Below are positions 34,690 through 44,359 of a stretch of 64,000 bases of DNA, piece by piece (the first letter of the stretch is position 1; every line of letters begins with the position of its first letter). Location: positions 124,001 to 188,000 of the forward strand of contig NZ_CANLTU010000006.1 of the NCBI RefSeq assembly GCF_947494125.1. Direction: 5' to 3'. Made by a program: the position numbers and the translations under genes. The DNA comes from an uncultured Tenacibaculum sp. (GTDB taxonomy: Bacteria > Bacteroidota > Bacteroidia > Flavobacteriales > Flavobacteriaceae). The notes under the pieces are model-generated. The model did not search any database. It saw nothing but the letters and a program-made list of their open reading frames with translations, and had not been told where the DNA came from.

Positions 34690-36687
34690 ATGATAACTCA
34701 ACAAACGATAGAAAAAGTATTTGAATCTGCTAGGGTAGAAGAGGTGATAGGTGAGTTTGTGCAACTAAAAAAATCTGGAAGTAGTTTCAAAGGGTTAAGC
34801 CCTTTTACAGATGAAAGAACTCCTTCATTCATGGTGTCTCCAGTAAAACAAATTTGGAAAGATTTTAGTACAGGAAAAGGAGGGAATGCAATTTCTTTTT
34901 TAATGGAACATGAACATTACACATATCCGGAAGCTATTAAGTGGTTAGCTAAAAAATATAATATTGAAATTGAGGAAACTGAACAATCAGACGAGCAAAA
35001 ACAGCAAATAAATGAGCGTGAAAGTATGTTTTTAGTTTCAAAATATGCTAAAGATTACTTTCATGATGTGTTAATGAATAGCCAAAAAGGAAGAGCTATA
35101 GGGTTATCTTATTTTAAAGAAAGAGGATTTAGAGAAGATATAATAGAAAAGTTTGATTTAGGATATTGTAAAGATGAGTGGGATAATTTTACCAATACAG
35201 CATTAAGCAAAGGATATGATTTAAAGTATTTAAAGTCTACAGGTTTAACTATTGTCAAAGAAGGAGGAACTCAAGATAGAAAATTTGACCGTTTTAAAGG
35301 TCGTGTAATGTTTCCAATTCATAGTATGTCAGGGCGTATTCTGGGGTTTGGAGGAAGAATACTTACTAATGATAAAAAGGCAGCTAAATATTTAAACTCA
35401 CCAGAAAGTGATATTTACCATAAGAGTAAAATTTTATATGGAATTTACCATGCAAAGAAAGAGATAGCAAAACAAGATAATTGTTTTTTAGTAGAAGGAT
35501 ATACAGATGTAATATCTTTTTATCAGTCAGGAGTTGAAAATGTGGTAGCATCTTCAGGAACTGCACTAACATCAGATCAAATTCGTTTAGTAAATCGTTT
35601 AACAAAAAACATTACAGTTTTATTTGATGGTGATGCAGCAGGAATTAGAGCTTCAATTAGAGGTATTGATCTAATTTTAGAGCAAGGTATGAACGTAAAA
35701 GTAGTTTCTTTTCCAGAAGGAGAAGATCCAGATAGTTTTGCGAAATCACATTCAAGTAAAGAATTAAAAGAATATTTAGAAGATAAAGCACAAGATTTTA
35801 TTGAGTTTAAGGTGTCTTTGTTAATGAAAGAAGCAGCCAATGACCCAGTAAAAAAAGCAGGGTTAATTCGAGATATTGTAACTAGTATTTCAAAAATACC
35901 AGATGGAATTCAAAGAGAGGTGTATGTACAAGAGTGTGCTAGCATAATGGATATATCTGAAAGAGTTTTGTTTAGTGAGTTAGCACAGCTTTTAAGTAAA
36001 AGTGCAGGGACTAAAGGTGGGCATTCTCATAATGCTCATTCCGATTCTCAACGTTTACAAGAGAAGGAACAACCTAGAATGGGGATTGTTAAAGGAAAAG
36101 GGAAAGCAAATCAAAAAATAGATCAACTGAATATTCTTGAAAAAGAAATAATTAGAATATTATTACTTTACGGAAATGAAGTAATAGATTTTGTAAATTG
36201 GGTAGATGCAGTAGATGATAAGGGTAGGCCATTTTTGGAAAAGGAAGAATATCAAAATTCGGTTTGTAATGAACTATACTTAAACTTGCAAGAAGATGAA
36301 ATTGAATTTACAAATGAAGTGTTTAAGTTGACTTATTATGAGTTGATTCATCAATTAAATCAGGAAGAGAAAATATCTATAGATCAATTAATAATGCATA
36401 AGGATACTAATATATCTAATTTAGTTACTAATGTTTTAATGGACGAAGAAAAATATTCTTTAAGTGATTGGGAAAGAAAAGAAGTATTTGTAACAGATAC
36501 AATAAAAGTGCTTCCTAAATTAGTGTCTGATGCAGTACTAAACCTAAGAAGAGTTTTAATAGAAGAGAAAATTAAAGAAATTTTACAAGAAGTTCAAGCG
36601 CAAAATACAATGCCCGATTTGGAAGAAATTTCAAATTATACAGATTTAAAGAAGCGCCTTTTTGAAAAATTAAACCGTGTGGTTTAA
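34690..36687 (+). CDS. dnaG: DNA primase DnaG with degenerate zinc-binding domain
   Basis: This enzyme makes RNA primers for replication. The 665-residue protein has an N-terminal CHC2-type domain (about 1-100), then RNA-polymerase and TOPRIM domains (LVEGYTDVISF, LFDGDAAGIRAS) and a helicase-binding C-terminal region. The zinc ligands are missing: where other primases have C-P-F-H this has SPFT, and where they have C-x2-C it has KDFSTGK. The fold landmarks TPSF and GGNAISFLM are intact, so it is not pseudogenic. I recall similar loss in other Flavobacteriia, which would need an alignment to confirm. Confidence 0.94.
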   Translation: MITQQTIEKVFESARVEEVIGEFVQLKKSGSSFKGLSPFTDERTPSFMVSPVKQIWKDFSTGKGGNAISFLMEHEHYTYPEAIKWLAKKYNIEIEETEQSDEQKQQINERESMFLVSKYAKDYFHDVLMNSQKGRAIGLSYFKERGFREDIIEKFDLGYCKDEWDNFTNTALSKGYDLKYLKSTGLTIVKEGGTQDRKFDRFKGRVMFPIHSMSGRILGFGGRILTNDKKAAKYLNSPESDIYHKSKILYGIYHAKKEIAKQDNCFLVEGYTDVISFYQSGVENVVASSGTALTSDQIRLVNRLTKNITVLFDGDAAGIRASIRGIDLILEQGMNVKVVSFPEGEDPDSFAKSHSSKELKEYLEDKAQDFIEFKVSLLMKEAANDPVKKAGLIRDIVTSISKIPDGIQREVYVQECASIMDISERVLFSELAQLLSKSAGTKGGHSHNAHSDSQRLQEKEQPRMGIVKGKGKANQKIDQLNILEKEIIRILLLYGNEVIDFVNWVDAVDDKGRPFLEKEEYQNSVCNELYLNLQEDEIEFTNEVFKLTYYELIHQLNQEEKISIDQLIMHKDTNISNLVTNVLMDEEKYSLSDWERKEVFVTDTIKVLPKLVSDAVLNLRRVLIEEKIKEILQEVQAQNTMPDLEEISNYTDLKKRLFEKLNRVV

Positions 36688-36780
36688 GATTAACTTCTGT
36701 TATAATTTAACATAAGTTAACAGTTGTATGTTTTTTTTTGTAACTTTATCCCGAAGAAAGAACTAGAAAGAACAAAAATT

Positions 36781-36912
36781 ATGAGAAAATTGCTGCAATT
36801 TTTCGAGCTACTTAGGTTGCTCATTTTATTGCCGTTTAAAATATCTAACGGGCAAAAAAAGCGTACTTACCAAAAGATTAAACGACAAATGATGTTGGTT
36901 AATTTACTTTAA
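36781..36912 (+). CDS. Possible small hydrophobic/basic protein
   Basis: A 43-residue ORF (MRKLLQFFELLRLLILLPF then a Lys/Arg-rich tail) lies between dnaG and convergent nadE, whose 3' end it overlaps by 9 bases. A near-match -7 sequence TAACTTTA sits at 36741-36748. It looks like a small membrane-associated peptide, but could also be chance. Confidence 0.4.
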   Translation: MRKLLQFFELLRLLILLPFKISNGQKKRTYQKIKRQMMLVNLL

Positions 36913-37692
36913 ATTAGAAGGTATTTCACAAACAGGAATAGGAATCATTTTATGTTGATTAATTCGGTTAAGACGAGTATATATTTTATATACTTCTAAT
37001 TCTCTACCTGAAAAATCATCATTTGTTTTTCCTATTTCTTGCATTTGCATAGCCCATTCTAATTCATCATACGAAGCTCCTATTTGATCTTCATCTGTTC
37101 TGCTATCTCCAAATAAACCATCAGTAGGTTGTGCGTTTTGGATGGATTTAGGAACGTTTAAGTATTCTCCTAAAGCATAAACTTCAGATTTTACTAAGCT
37201 AGCAATAGGGCTTAAGTCAACACCACCATCTCCATATTTAGTATAAAAACCAACCCCAAAATCTTCAACTTTGTTTCCAGTACCAGCAACTAATAAACCA
37301 TGCAAGCCAGCAAAGTAATATAAAGTTGTCATACGTAAACGAGCACGAGTATTAGCTAAAGCTAAATCAGTTTTTACAGAAGATTCAATATTAGGAACTA
37401 CCATTTTAAAATCTTCAAATGTTGAAGTTAAATTAACTTCAGCTTCGCTTACATTATTAAAACGTTCTTTTAATTGTTTAATATGTTCGTTAGCTCTATT
37501 TACTTGACTTTCTGCTTGATGAATAGGTAACTCAACACATAATGTAGGGAGTCCAGTTTTTGCACATAAAGTAGAAGTAACAGCACTATCAATACCACCA
37601 GAAATACCAACAACAAAACCATTAACTTTAGCATTATTAGCGTAGTTTTTTAACCATTGAATAATGTGTTCAGTTACTTTAGGAGTATTCAT
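36904..37692 (-). CDS. nadE: NH3-dependent NAD synthetase
   Basis: It converts deamido-NAD to NAD. The 262 residues form only the synthetase domain: PP-loop GISGGIDSAV near residue 30, AGTGNKVEDFGVGFYTKYGDGG around 137-158 and LAKSEVYALG-like text (LVKSEVYALG). No glutaminase domain is present, so ammonia is the donor. It is divergent from gldB, as in other gliding Flavobacteriia. Confidence 0.94.
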   Translation of the reverse strand: MNTPKVTEHIIQWLKNYANNAKVNGFVVGISGGIDSAVTSTLCAKTGLPTLCVELPIHQAESQVNRANEHIKQLKERFNNVSEAEVNLTSTFEDFKMVVPNIESSVKTDLALANTRARLRMTTLYYFAGLHGLLVAGTGNKVEDFGVGFYTKYGDGGVDLSPIASLVKSEVYALGEYLNVPKSIQNAQPTDGLFGDSRTDEDQIGASYDELEWAMQMQEIGKTNDDFSGRELEVYKIYTRLNRINQHKMIPIPVCEIPSNLK

Positions 37693-37758
37693 AATTAGAG
37701 ATGTTTTATAAGAATTTATATAAAGATGATATAAACTATTTTAGTAATTTAGACGTTG

Positions 37759-37766
37759 TAATTTTG
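37759..37766 (+). promoter_or_regulatory. Promoter -7 element of gldB
   Basis: TAATTTTG fully matches TAnnTTTG, 22 bases before the ATG at 37788. It lies inside the longer ORF from 37701, which argues against that start. Confidence 0.5.
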
Positions 37767-37787
37767 AATGTAAATATACTAAAGTTC

Positions 37788-38753
37788 ATGAGAAAATTTT
37801 TAGCACTTTGTGTTTTAGTTTTAGGAACAATTTCTTGTAAAAAAGAAGTAGAGCCTAAATTAAAAGTAGATGTTTCTAATATAAAAGTTAATGTAAATAT
37901 TAATCGTTTTGATATAGATTTTTATAAAGAATCAGAAAAAGGATTAAATGAATTAAAAGAGGAATATCCTTTGCTTTTTCCTTTAAATGTTCATGATAGT
38001 ATATGGTTAAGCAAAAGAGTAGATAAGGATGAACAAGAATTATTTAATGAAACTCAATTAATATTTAATAATATAAATGAATTAGAATTAGAACTAACTT
38101 CATTATTTAAACATGTTAAATATTATAATCCAAAGTTTATAAGTCCAAAAGTAATAACAATGCTTACAAACATAGATTACGATAATCGTATTATTTATCA
38201 AGATAGTTTAATGTTAATTTCACTAGATTCTTATTTAGGTAAAAACCATGAATTTTATAATGATTACCCAGAATATGTTAAGCAAAATAATAAGAAAGAG
38301 AATGTTATTGTTGATGCAGCTATAGCTATAATAAATAAACAAATGTACCCAAGTAAATCAAGACGTTTTATAGATAAAATGATTTATAAAGGAAAGAAAA
38401 TGTATTTATTGGATGCGTATTTACCAAATGTTTTAGATGAAAATAAAATAGGATATTCAAAAGTTAAATTTGATTGGGCTGTAAATAATGAAGAAGAAAT
38501 ATGGAAATATTTCATAGAGAAAGATATACTATACAGCACAAATAAAGAAAACGATAAAAGGTTTTTAAATTTAGCACCTTTTTCTAAGTTTTATATGGAA
38601 GGAGATAATCAATCTCCAGGAAGAGTAGGAGAATGGGTTGGTTGGCAAATAGTACGCTCATATATGCAAAAGAATGATGTATCTTTGCGTGAATTATTAC
38701 AAAGGGACGAAGAAACAATATTTAAAGAATCAAAATATAAACCAAAGAGATAA
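37788..38753 (+). CDS. gldB: Gliding motility lipoprotein GldB
   Basis: GldB is an essential lipoprotein of the gliding/type IX apparatus. The roughly 321-residue product has a lipobox ending TISC (Cys about 17) and family landmarks INRFDIDFY and, near the C terminus, NQSPGRVGEWVGWQIV. The start at 37788 begins the signal peptide MRKFLALCVLVLG. The stop overlaps the gldC start by one base (TAATG). Position between nadE and gldC matches the locus known in gliding Flavobacteriia. Confidence 0.93.
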   Translation: MRKFLALCVLVLGTISCKKEVEPKLKVDVSNIKVNVNINRFDIDFYKESEKGLNELKEEYPLLFPLNVHDSIWLSKRVDKDEQELFNETQLIFNNINELELELTSLFKHVKYYNPKFISPKVITMLTNIDYDNRIIYQDSLMLISLDSYLGKNHEFYNDYPEYVKQNNKKENVIVDAAIAIINKQMYPSKSRRFIDKMIYKGKKMYLLDAYLPNVLDENKIGYSKVKFDWAVNNEEEIWKYFIEKDILYSTNKENDKRFLNLAPFSKFYMEGDNQSPGRVGEWVGWQIVRSYMQKNDVSLRELLQRDEETIFKESKYKPKR

Positions 38754-39091
38754 TGGCGATAGAACATACTTCGAAAATTACATTTAAAGTAGGGTTAGAC
38801 GAAAATAAAATACCAGAAGAGATTTCATGGAATGCTGAAGATGGAGGAATAAAAAATGAAGAATCAAAGGCAATTATGTTATCGGTTTGGGATCATAAGA
38901 AAAAAGATACATTACGAATGGATTTATGGACTAAAGATATGCCTGTAGATGAAATGAAACAATTTTTTCATCAAACACTAGTGTCTATGGCAGGTTCATT
39001 TGAAAGAGCTACTAATGATGATAAAATGAGTGCAACAATGCGAGATTTTTGCGATTATTTTGCTGAAAAGCTAGAGTTAGTAAAAAAATAA
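38753..39091 (+). CDS. gldC: Gliding motility protein GldC
   Basis: A 112-residue soluble protein matching GldC (EISWNAEDGG and MLSVWDHKKKDTLRMDLWTKDMPV). It aids gliding without being strictly essential in Flavobacterium johnsoniae. It is translationally coupled to gldB by a one-base overlap and ends at a strong terminator. Confidence 0.94.
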   Translation: MAIEHTSKITFKVGLDENKIPEEISWNAEDGGIKNEESKAIMLSVWDHKKKDTLRMDLWTKDMPVDEMKQFFHQTLVSMAGSFERATNDDKMSATMRDFCDYFAEKLELVKK

Positions 39092-39118
39092 AAAAGCAGC
39101 TTTTAAGCTGCTTTTTTT
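39091..39118. terminator. Terminator between gldC and folK-dNK
   Basis: AAAAAGCAGCTT pairs with AAGCTGCTTTTT around two bases, followed by T; it overlaps the ends of both convergent genes and probably serves both. Confidence 0.85.
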
Positions 39119-40247
39119 ATGCGGTATGATTTTTAATTTTATTAATGATAAAATGATAGTCTTCTGGTTTGTTAACAAAATCTAAATCAGAAACATCAAT
39201 AATTAAAATATTTAAGGCAGGTTCAGTTTTAATAAAATTACTATAACCATCATGTATTTTTTGTAAATAACTGGCTTCTATATTTTGTTCATATTCTCTT
39301 CCTCGTTTTTTGATATTTTGCAGTAGACGTTCTGTATTTTGATATAAATAAACGTATAAATCAGGCTTAGTTATTTCTTTGTACATTAAATCAAACATTT
39401 TTCGATACAATTTATATTCGTCTTTTTGTAACGTAATTTGGGCGAAAATTAACGATTTAAATATATAGTAGTCAGAAACAATAAAGTTTTTAAACAAATC
39501 AAACTGAGCTAAATCATCAGATAATTGCTGATATCGGTCAGCTAAAAAACTCATTTCCAAAGGAAATGCATATCGTTCATTATCATCGTAAAACTTTGGT
39601 AGAAATGGATTGTCAGCAAAACGTTCTAATACAATTTTTGCATTAAATTCATCAGACATCATATTGGCTAACGAGGTTTTTCCAGCTCCAATGTTTCCTT
39701 CTATAGCAATATAATTGTATTTTTCTGTAATAGGTATTGGTCTTTTTAATTGGTCTTTAATAGGTGTTATTATTGAGTCATCAATACAATTTTCGAGACA
39801 AATATATAAATGTTTTTTTTCTATAGGGTGAATTGTGTTTCTAGCAATTTCAACTAAAGGAACAAGCGCAAATTTTCGTTCCAACATTCTTGGGTGGGGA
39901 ACAATTAGGTTTTTTGAAAAAATTATCTCATCATCAAATAACAGAATGTCAATATCAATAACTCTGTCTGAATATCCTTTAGAAGTATTTCTAATTCGAC
40001 CTAACTCTTTTTCAATAAAAAGTAATTTTTTTATTAAAGTTTCAGGAGGTAAATAAGTAGAAATTTTAATGCACGTGTTATAAAAATTAGCACTATCAAA
40101 GCCTAAAGAGGGGGTTTCATAAATAGTAGCTATTTTTTGTACAGCACCTACTTGATCTGCAATTAAATTGATTGCACTTTGAATATTTTCTAACTTGTTA
40201 CCTTGGTTAGTTCCTAAAGATAAATATGTAATTCGTTGTATTTTCAT
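39117..40247 (-). CDS. folK: FolK (HPPK) - deoxynucleoside kinase fusion
   Basis: A 376-residue two-domain enzyme. Residues about 1-155 are the folate enzyme HPPK (LSLGTNQGNKLENIQ at the start, RVIDIDILLFDDE and VPHPRMLER later). From about 172 a deoxynucleoside kinase begins, with P-loop IEGNIGAGKTSLA and the DRYQQLSD and KKRGREYEQNI regions. The first makes the pyrophosphorylated pterin for folate; the second salvages deoxynucleosides. The fusion is complete and in frame. It is recurrent in Bacteroidota as I recall. A second stand-alone kinase is at 48786-49400. Confidence 0.93.
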   Translation of the reverse strand: MKIQRITYLSLGTNQGNKLENIQSAINLIADQVGAVQKIATIYETPSLGFDSANFYNTCIKISTYLPPETLIKKLLFIEKELGRIRNTSKGYSDRVIDIDILLFDDEIIFSKNLIVPHPRMLERKFALVPLVEIARNTIHPIEKKHLYICLENCIDDSIITPIKDQLKRPIPITEKYNYIAIEGNIGAGKTSLANMMSDEFNAKIVLERFADNPFLPKFYDDNERYAFPLEMSFLADRYQQLSDDLAQFDLFKNFIVSDYYIFKSLIFAQITLQKDEYKLYRKMFDLMYKEITKPDLYVYLYQNTERLLQNIKKRGREYEQNIEASYLQKIHDGYSNFIKTEPALNILIIDVSDLDFVNKPEDYHFIINKIKNHTA

Positions 40248-40344
40248 GTGTAGAATGCAAAGAAAAATAAAACTTGAATAACATGAGTTAAAAAATATAT
40301 TTTTTATTTTATTTTTTTTTAAAAATTGGGTAGGGTAAAATACT

Positions 40345-40459
40345 TTACACTTGTTTTAATACTGAATTTCTTTATAGAGTGAAGTTTTTTATTAGATTAT
40401 TGGGGAATAATCAAAACATACTCTTCTTAGGCTACTAATTTTACAGTAGCCTTTTTTTG
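40345..40459 (+). ncRNA. Candidate small RNA with its own terminator
   Basis: This 290-base gap between two minus-strand genes holds a plus-strand intrinsic terminator (40429-40459) with no plus-strand gene for over 1.3 kb upstream. Before it lies a perfect hairpin GATTATT-GGGG-AATAATC (40395-40412), flanked by AGAGT and ACTCT, which can close an outer stem. The 5' end is uncertain; a clear promoter was not found. A 6S-type RNA is one possibility that cannot be judged by eye. Confidence 0.35.
40429..40459 (+). terminator. Plus-strand terminator in gene-free gap
   Basis: AGGCTACT pairs with AGTAGCCT around an eight-base loop and is followed by seven T. Confidence 0.7.
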
Positions 40460-40488
40460 TTTAAAAGAAAGTATAAATAATTTTCATA

Positions 40489-40520
40489 AAAAAAGGCAAC
40501 CAAATTTGGTTGCCTTTTTT
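40489..40520 (-). terminator. Terminator after pnp
   Basis: The arm GGCAACCAAA (40495-40504) is followed directly by its complement, with A run before and T run after, so it can work on both strands; it lies 18 bases past the pnp stop. Confidence 0.85.
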
Positions 40521-40537
40521 TATGAAAGAAGAAATTT

Positions 40538-42763
40538 TTATTCTTCTTTTTTATTCTCTCTAGGTTTTCTATCATCACGGCGATTATCACGACCACGATT
40601 GTCTCTACCTTTATTATTATCTCTTGGAGGCCTAGCAACATAACCTTCAGGTTTTGGTAACAATGCTTTACGAGATACTTTTTCTTTACGAGTTCTTGGA
40701 TCTAATCCGAAGTATTTAACATCTAAGATATCACCCATTTTAACTACATCAGAAACATTATCTGTACGTTCCCAAGCTAATTCACTAACGTGTAATAAAA
40801 CTTCATTTCCAGGAGCTTCTATATATTCTACAACAGCACCGAAATCTAACATTTTAATTACTTTAACTTCGTAAACAGAACCTTTTTCTGGTTTAAACAT
40901 CATAGACTCTATACGAGCAATAACTTTTTCTATACCAGTAGGGCTTGTTCCTAAAATTTCAACAATTCCTTCTTCAGTAACTGGATCTTCAGTAAGAACA
41001 ATTGTAGTTTCAGTTTCTTTTTGTAATTCTTGAATATGTTTACCACCTGGACCAATAAATGCACCAATTAATTCATTAGGAATTCTTTTGGTAATCATTT
41101 TAGGAGCGTGAGCTTTTACATCTTCACTTGGTTGTGCAATTGTATCAGTTAATTTTTCTAAGATATGTAAACGACCTTCACGAGCTTGTTTTAATGCATT
41201 TACTAAAATTTCATATGATAATCCCTTTACTTTTATATCCATTTGACACGCAGTAATACCATCAGCAGTACCAGTTACTTTAAAGTCCATGTCACCTAAG
41301 TGATCTTCATCACCTAAAATATCAGATAAAACAGCATAACGATCACCATCAGAAATTAATCCCATTGCAATACCAGAAACTGGTTTCTTTAACTGAACAC
41401 CTGCATCCATTAATGCCATAGTTCCTGAACAAACTGTTGCCATAGAAGAAGAACCGTTAGATTCTAATACTTCAGATACAACACGTACCGTATAAGGACA
41501 ATCAGAAGGGATCATTCCTTTTAAAGCACGTTGTGCTAAGTTACCGTGTCCAACCTCTCTACGTGAAGTTCCTCTTAAAGGACGTGCTTCACCTGTACAA
41601 AAAGGAGGGAAGTTATAGTGTAAATAGAATGTTTCTTCACCTTCGTAAGATGGCATATCTATTTGATTTGCTTCTCTAGAAGTTCCTAAAGTAACAGTAG
41701 CTAAAGCTTGAGTTTCTCCACGAGTAAAGATAGAAGAACCATGTGTAGATGGTAAATAATCTACTTCACACCAAATTGGTCTAATGTCTGTTGTTTTACG
41801 TCCATCTAAACGTAAACCTTCAGCTAAAGTTAATTCTCTAACAGCATTTTTTTGTGCTTTATTAAAGTATTTACCAATTAACTTTCCGTAATCTTCAATT
41901 TCTTCTTCTGAAAATGAAGCTGTAATTTCTTCTTTTACTTCTGAAAAAGCTAAACTTCTTTCTGATTTAGAAGTTCCTTTTTTTGCAATATCATAACATT
42001 TTTGATATGCGGCATCATGAATTTTTTTTGCTAATTCTTCATCTTCTCTTTCAGCGTCATATTCACGAGTTTCTTTCTTTCCAAAAGCTTCTGCTAAACG
42101 AACTTGAGCAGCACATTGTATTTTTATAGCCTCATGTGCAAACTTAATTGCATCTGCCATTTCTTCTTCAGAAACCTCATCCATTTCACCTTCTACCATC
42201 ATTACTGAGTCAGCGGAAGCACCAATCATCATGTCTAAATCAGCATCTGCTAATTGAGCTCTGTTTGGGTTGATTACAAATTCCCCATTTACCCTTGCAA
42301 CTCTTACCTCAGAGATAGGTGTTTCAAAAGGAATATCACTTAATTGAATCACAGTTGAAGCAGCTAAACCAGCTAAAGCATCTGGCATTACATTTTCATC
42401 ATGAGACATTAATTGAATCATTATCTGAGTTTCTGCATGGTAATCTTTTGGAAACAATGGACGTAATACACGGTCCACTAAACGCATAGTTAATACTTCT
42501 CCGTCACTAGGTCTAGCTTCTCTTTTAAAGAAACCTCCTGGGTAACGACCTGCAGCTGCAAATTTCTCTCTATAATCTACAGTTAATGGTAAAAAATCAA
42601 CATCAGATTGCTTGTAGTTAGATACAACTGTACATAATAACATCGCTTTTCCCATCTGAACAACAACTGAACCGTGGGCTTGTTTTGCTAACTTACCCGT
42701 TTCTAATGAGATGGTTCTTCCATCTCCAAGGTCAATGACCTCTCTAAATACTTTTGGAATCAT
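40538..42763 (-). CDS. pnp: Polyribonucleotide nucleotidyltransferase (PNPase)
   Basis: This is the phosphorolytic 3'-5' exoribonuclease of RNA turnover. Its 741 residues have two RNase PH domains ([16 protein letters not shown] at the start; [19 protein letters not shown] in the second), a KH domain ([11 protein letters not shown]) and an S1 domain. The last 35 residues or so are a low-complexity Arg/Asp/Asn tail ([15 protein letters not shown]) that may bind RNA. It follows rpsO on the same strand, the widespread rpsO-pnp order, but a terminator lies between them. Confidence 0.96.
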   Translation of the reverse strand: MIPKVFREVIDLGDGRTISLETGKLAKQAHGSVVVQMGKAMLLCTVVSNYKQSDVDFLPLTVDYREKFAAAGRYPGGFFKREARPSDGEVLTMRLVDRVLRPLFPKDYHAETQIMIQLMSHDENVMPDALAGLAASTVIQLSDIPFETPISEVRVARVNGEFVINPNRAQLADADLDMMIGASADSVMMVEGEMDEVSEEEMADAIKFAHEAIKIQCAAQVRLAEAFGKKETREYDAEREDEELAKKIHDAAYQKCYDIAKKGTSKSERSLAFSEVKEEITASFSEEEIEDYGKLIGKYFNKAQKNAVRELTLAEGLRLDGRKTTDIRPIWCEVDYLPSTHGSSIFTRGETQALATVTLGTSREANQIDMPSYEGEETFYLHYNFPPFCTGEARPLRGTSRREVGHGNLAQRALKGMIPSDCPYTVRVVSEVLESNGSSSMATVCSGTMALMDAGVQLKKPVSGIAMGLISDGDRYAVLSDILGDEDHLGDMDFKVTGTADGITACQMDIKVKGLSYEILVNALKQAREGRLHILEKLTDTIAQPSEDVKAHAPKMITKRIPNELIGAFIGPGGKHIQELQKETETTIVLTEDPVTEEGIVEILGTSPTGIEKVIARIESMMFKPEKGSVYEVKVIKMLDFGAVVEYIEAPGNEVLLHVSELAWERTDNVSDVVKMGDILDVKYFGLDPRTRKEKVSRKALLPKPEGYVARPPRDNNKGRDNRGRDNRRDDRKPRENKKEE

Positions 42764-42906
42764 AAATTTTTAATTCTAAATTTTTAATTTGTTTGTTGTT
42801 GTTGTGTTGTTGTATCTCCAATGGAAAACCAAAATTGTTGTTAGTAATCTTGGACTTTTTATATAAATTTCTGTTTGTTAGTCAGAAATGAATTTTTTGT
42901 AAAATA

Positions 42907-42937
42907 AAAAAGAGGCACGTTTATAGAGCCTCTTTTT
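42907..42937 (-). terminator. Terminator between rpsO and pnp
   Basis: AAAAAGAGGC (42907-42916) pairs with GCCTCTTTTT (42928-42937) around an 11-base loop; T run on the minus strand. It lies 9 bases past the rpsO stop. Confidence 0.8.
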
Positions 42938-42945
42938 GGTGGAAA

Positions 42946-43215
42946 TTATTTTCTAATTCCTAATTCTTTAATAATCGCACGATATCTGTTGATTTCTTTT
43001 TTCTTTAAGTAATCTAATAAGCTTCTACGCTTACCTACCATCTTTACTAATGAACGCTCTGTGTTATAATCTTTACGATTTTGCTTTAAGTGCTCAGTTA
43101 AGTGATTAATTCTGTGCGTAAATAATGCGATTTGTCCTTCTGAAGAACCAGTATCGTTTGCGCCTTTACCATGTTTTGTAAAGATGCTTTCCTTTACTTC
43201 TTTAGTTAAATACAT
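42946..43215 (-). CDS. rpsO: 30S ribosomal protein S15
   Basis: An 89-residue S15 with the RNA-binding motif TGSSEGQIALFTHRINHLTEHL in its typical place and KRRSLLDYLKK near the end. It binds 16S rRNA at the central-domain three-way junction. A -7 element at 43269-43276 gives a leader of about 47 bases with a small CAATG/CATTG hairpin; autoregulation is known in other bacteria, not shown here. Confidence 0.97.
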   Translation of the reverse strand: MYLTKEVKESIFTKHGKGANDTGSSEGQIALFTHRINHLTEHLKQNRKDYNTERSLVKMVGKRRSLLDYLKKKEINRYRAIIKELGIRK

Positions 43216-43268
43216 ACCAATATTGTTTAAATGATTTTAATGTACACAATGCTTTTACATTGAAGCTG

Positions 43269-43276
43269 CAAATGTA
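43269..43276 (-). promoter_or_regulatory. Promoter -7 element of rpsO
   Basis: The minus strand reads TACATTTG, a full TAnnTTTG match, 54 bases before the rpsO ATG. Confidence 0.5.
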
Positions 43277-43314
43277 CAATTATTTTTTAGATTGATAAAA
43301 AGGAAGTAGAAATA

Positions 43315-43340
43315 AAAAAGCTAGCGTTAGCTAGCTTTTT
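43315..43340 (-). terminator. Terminator after accD
   Basis: AAAAAGCTAGC pairs with GCTAGCTTTTT around GTTA, directly after the accD stop on the minus strand. Confidence 0.85.
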
Positions 43341-43342
43341 TA

Positions 43343-44200
43343 TTATGCTCTTACAGGTAGATTTTGAATTAAATCGATATATAAATTTACCTGCTTTTTT
43401 AAATTTTTTCTTTCGTAAATACCATCTAGAAAACCATGTTCTAATACAAATTCAGAACGTTGGAACCCTTCCGGTAATTCTTTACCTGTAGTATCTTTTA
43501 CTACACGAGGTCCAGCAAAGGCTATTAAAGCGTTAGGTTCTGCAATATTAATGTCTCCTAACATAGCAAATGAAGCAGTTGTACCTCCAGTAGTTGGATC
43601 TGTACATAATGATATGTATGGTAATTTAGATTCTGCTAACTGTGCTAGTTTTGCTGATGTTTTTACTAATTGCATTAATGATAATGAAGCTTCCATCATA
43701 CGAGCACCACCAGATTTAGAAATCATTAAAAATGGTAATTCATGTTGAATTGCATAATCAATAGCTCTAGCTATTTTTTCTCCTACAACACTTCCCATTG
43801 AACCTCCAATAAAAGCAAAATCCATTGAAGCAATAACAATATCTTTTCCTTGAGATTTACCAACAGCAGTTCGAACAGCATCTTTTAATCCTGTTTTCTT
43901 TTGTGCTGCTTTTAAGCGATCTGGATATTTTTTTGTGTCTTCGAATTTTAAAGGATCTTTGGCTGTTAATTTTGAATTTAATTCTTCAAATTTATTTTCA
44001 TCAAAAAATAATTCAAAATATTCATTACTTCCAATACGAACATGGTAGCCATCTTCTGGACTTACATATAAGTTCTTCTTTAATTCTTCTGTATCAATAA
44101 CCTTTCCACTTGGGGTTTTATACCACAAGCCTTTAGGAGTGTCTTTTTTTTCTTCGGTAGGAGTTTGAATTCCCTTGTCTTTACGTTTAAACCAAGCCAT
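43343..44200 (-). CDS. accD: Acetyl-CoA carboxylase carboxyltransferase subunit beta, zinc-ribbon cysteines lost
   Basis: AccD transfers the carboxyl group from biotin to acetyl-CoA with AccA. The 285-residue protein is normal in length and keeps the carboxyltransferase core ([38 protein letters not shown]). The four cysteines of the N-terminal zinc ribbon are replaced: WxKCxxC is WYKTPSG and CPxC is SPED, around residues 26-50. I recall the same loss in other Flavobacteriia. A -7 element (TACATTTG, minus) lies at 44264-44271. Confidence 0.95.
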   Translation of the reverse strand: MAWFKRKDKGIQTPTEEKKDTPKGLWYKTPSGKVIDTEELKKNLYVSPEDGYHVRIGSNEYFELFFDENKFEELNSKLTAKDPLKFEDTKKYPDRLKAAQKKTGLKDAVRTAVGKSQGKDIVIASMDFAFIGGSMGSVVGEKIARAIDYAIQHELPFLMISKSGGARMMEASLSLMQLVKTSAKLAQLAESKLPYISLCTDPTTGGTTASFAMLGDINIAEPNALIAFAGPRVVKDTTGKELPEGFQRSEFVLEHGFLDGIYERKNLKKQVNLYIDLIQNLPVRA

Positions 44201-44263
44201 AGTTTAGTTTATGTTTTGTTGTTTGTTTGTAATTAACTCTTTTTTTCTGAAAAGAGTTGGCTA

Positions 44264-44271
44264 CAAATGTA
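44264..44271 (-). promoter_or_regulatory. Promoter -7 element of accD
   Basis: The minus strand reads TACATTTG, a full TAnnTTTG match, 64 bases before the accD ATG. Confidence 0.45.
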
Positions 44272-44306
44272 AAAGATTTTTATGAACTTTACTTTTTATG
44301 AGCAAC

Positions 44307-44338
44307 AAAAAAAGCATCTAGATTATTTTAGATGCTTT
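44307..44338 (-). terminator. Terminator after fbaA
   Basis: AAAGCATCTA (44311-44320) pairs with TAGATGCTTT (44329-44338) around an eight-base loop; the minus strand then has a T run. Confidence 0.8.
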
Positions 44339-44359
44339 AGTTTGTTGTTTTTAAGTTGC

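Noticed and set aside
40441..40641. 66-residue minus-strand ORF at the end of pnp
   Set aside because: Runs out-of-frame through the pnp tail and its terminator.
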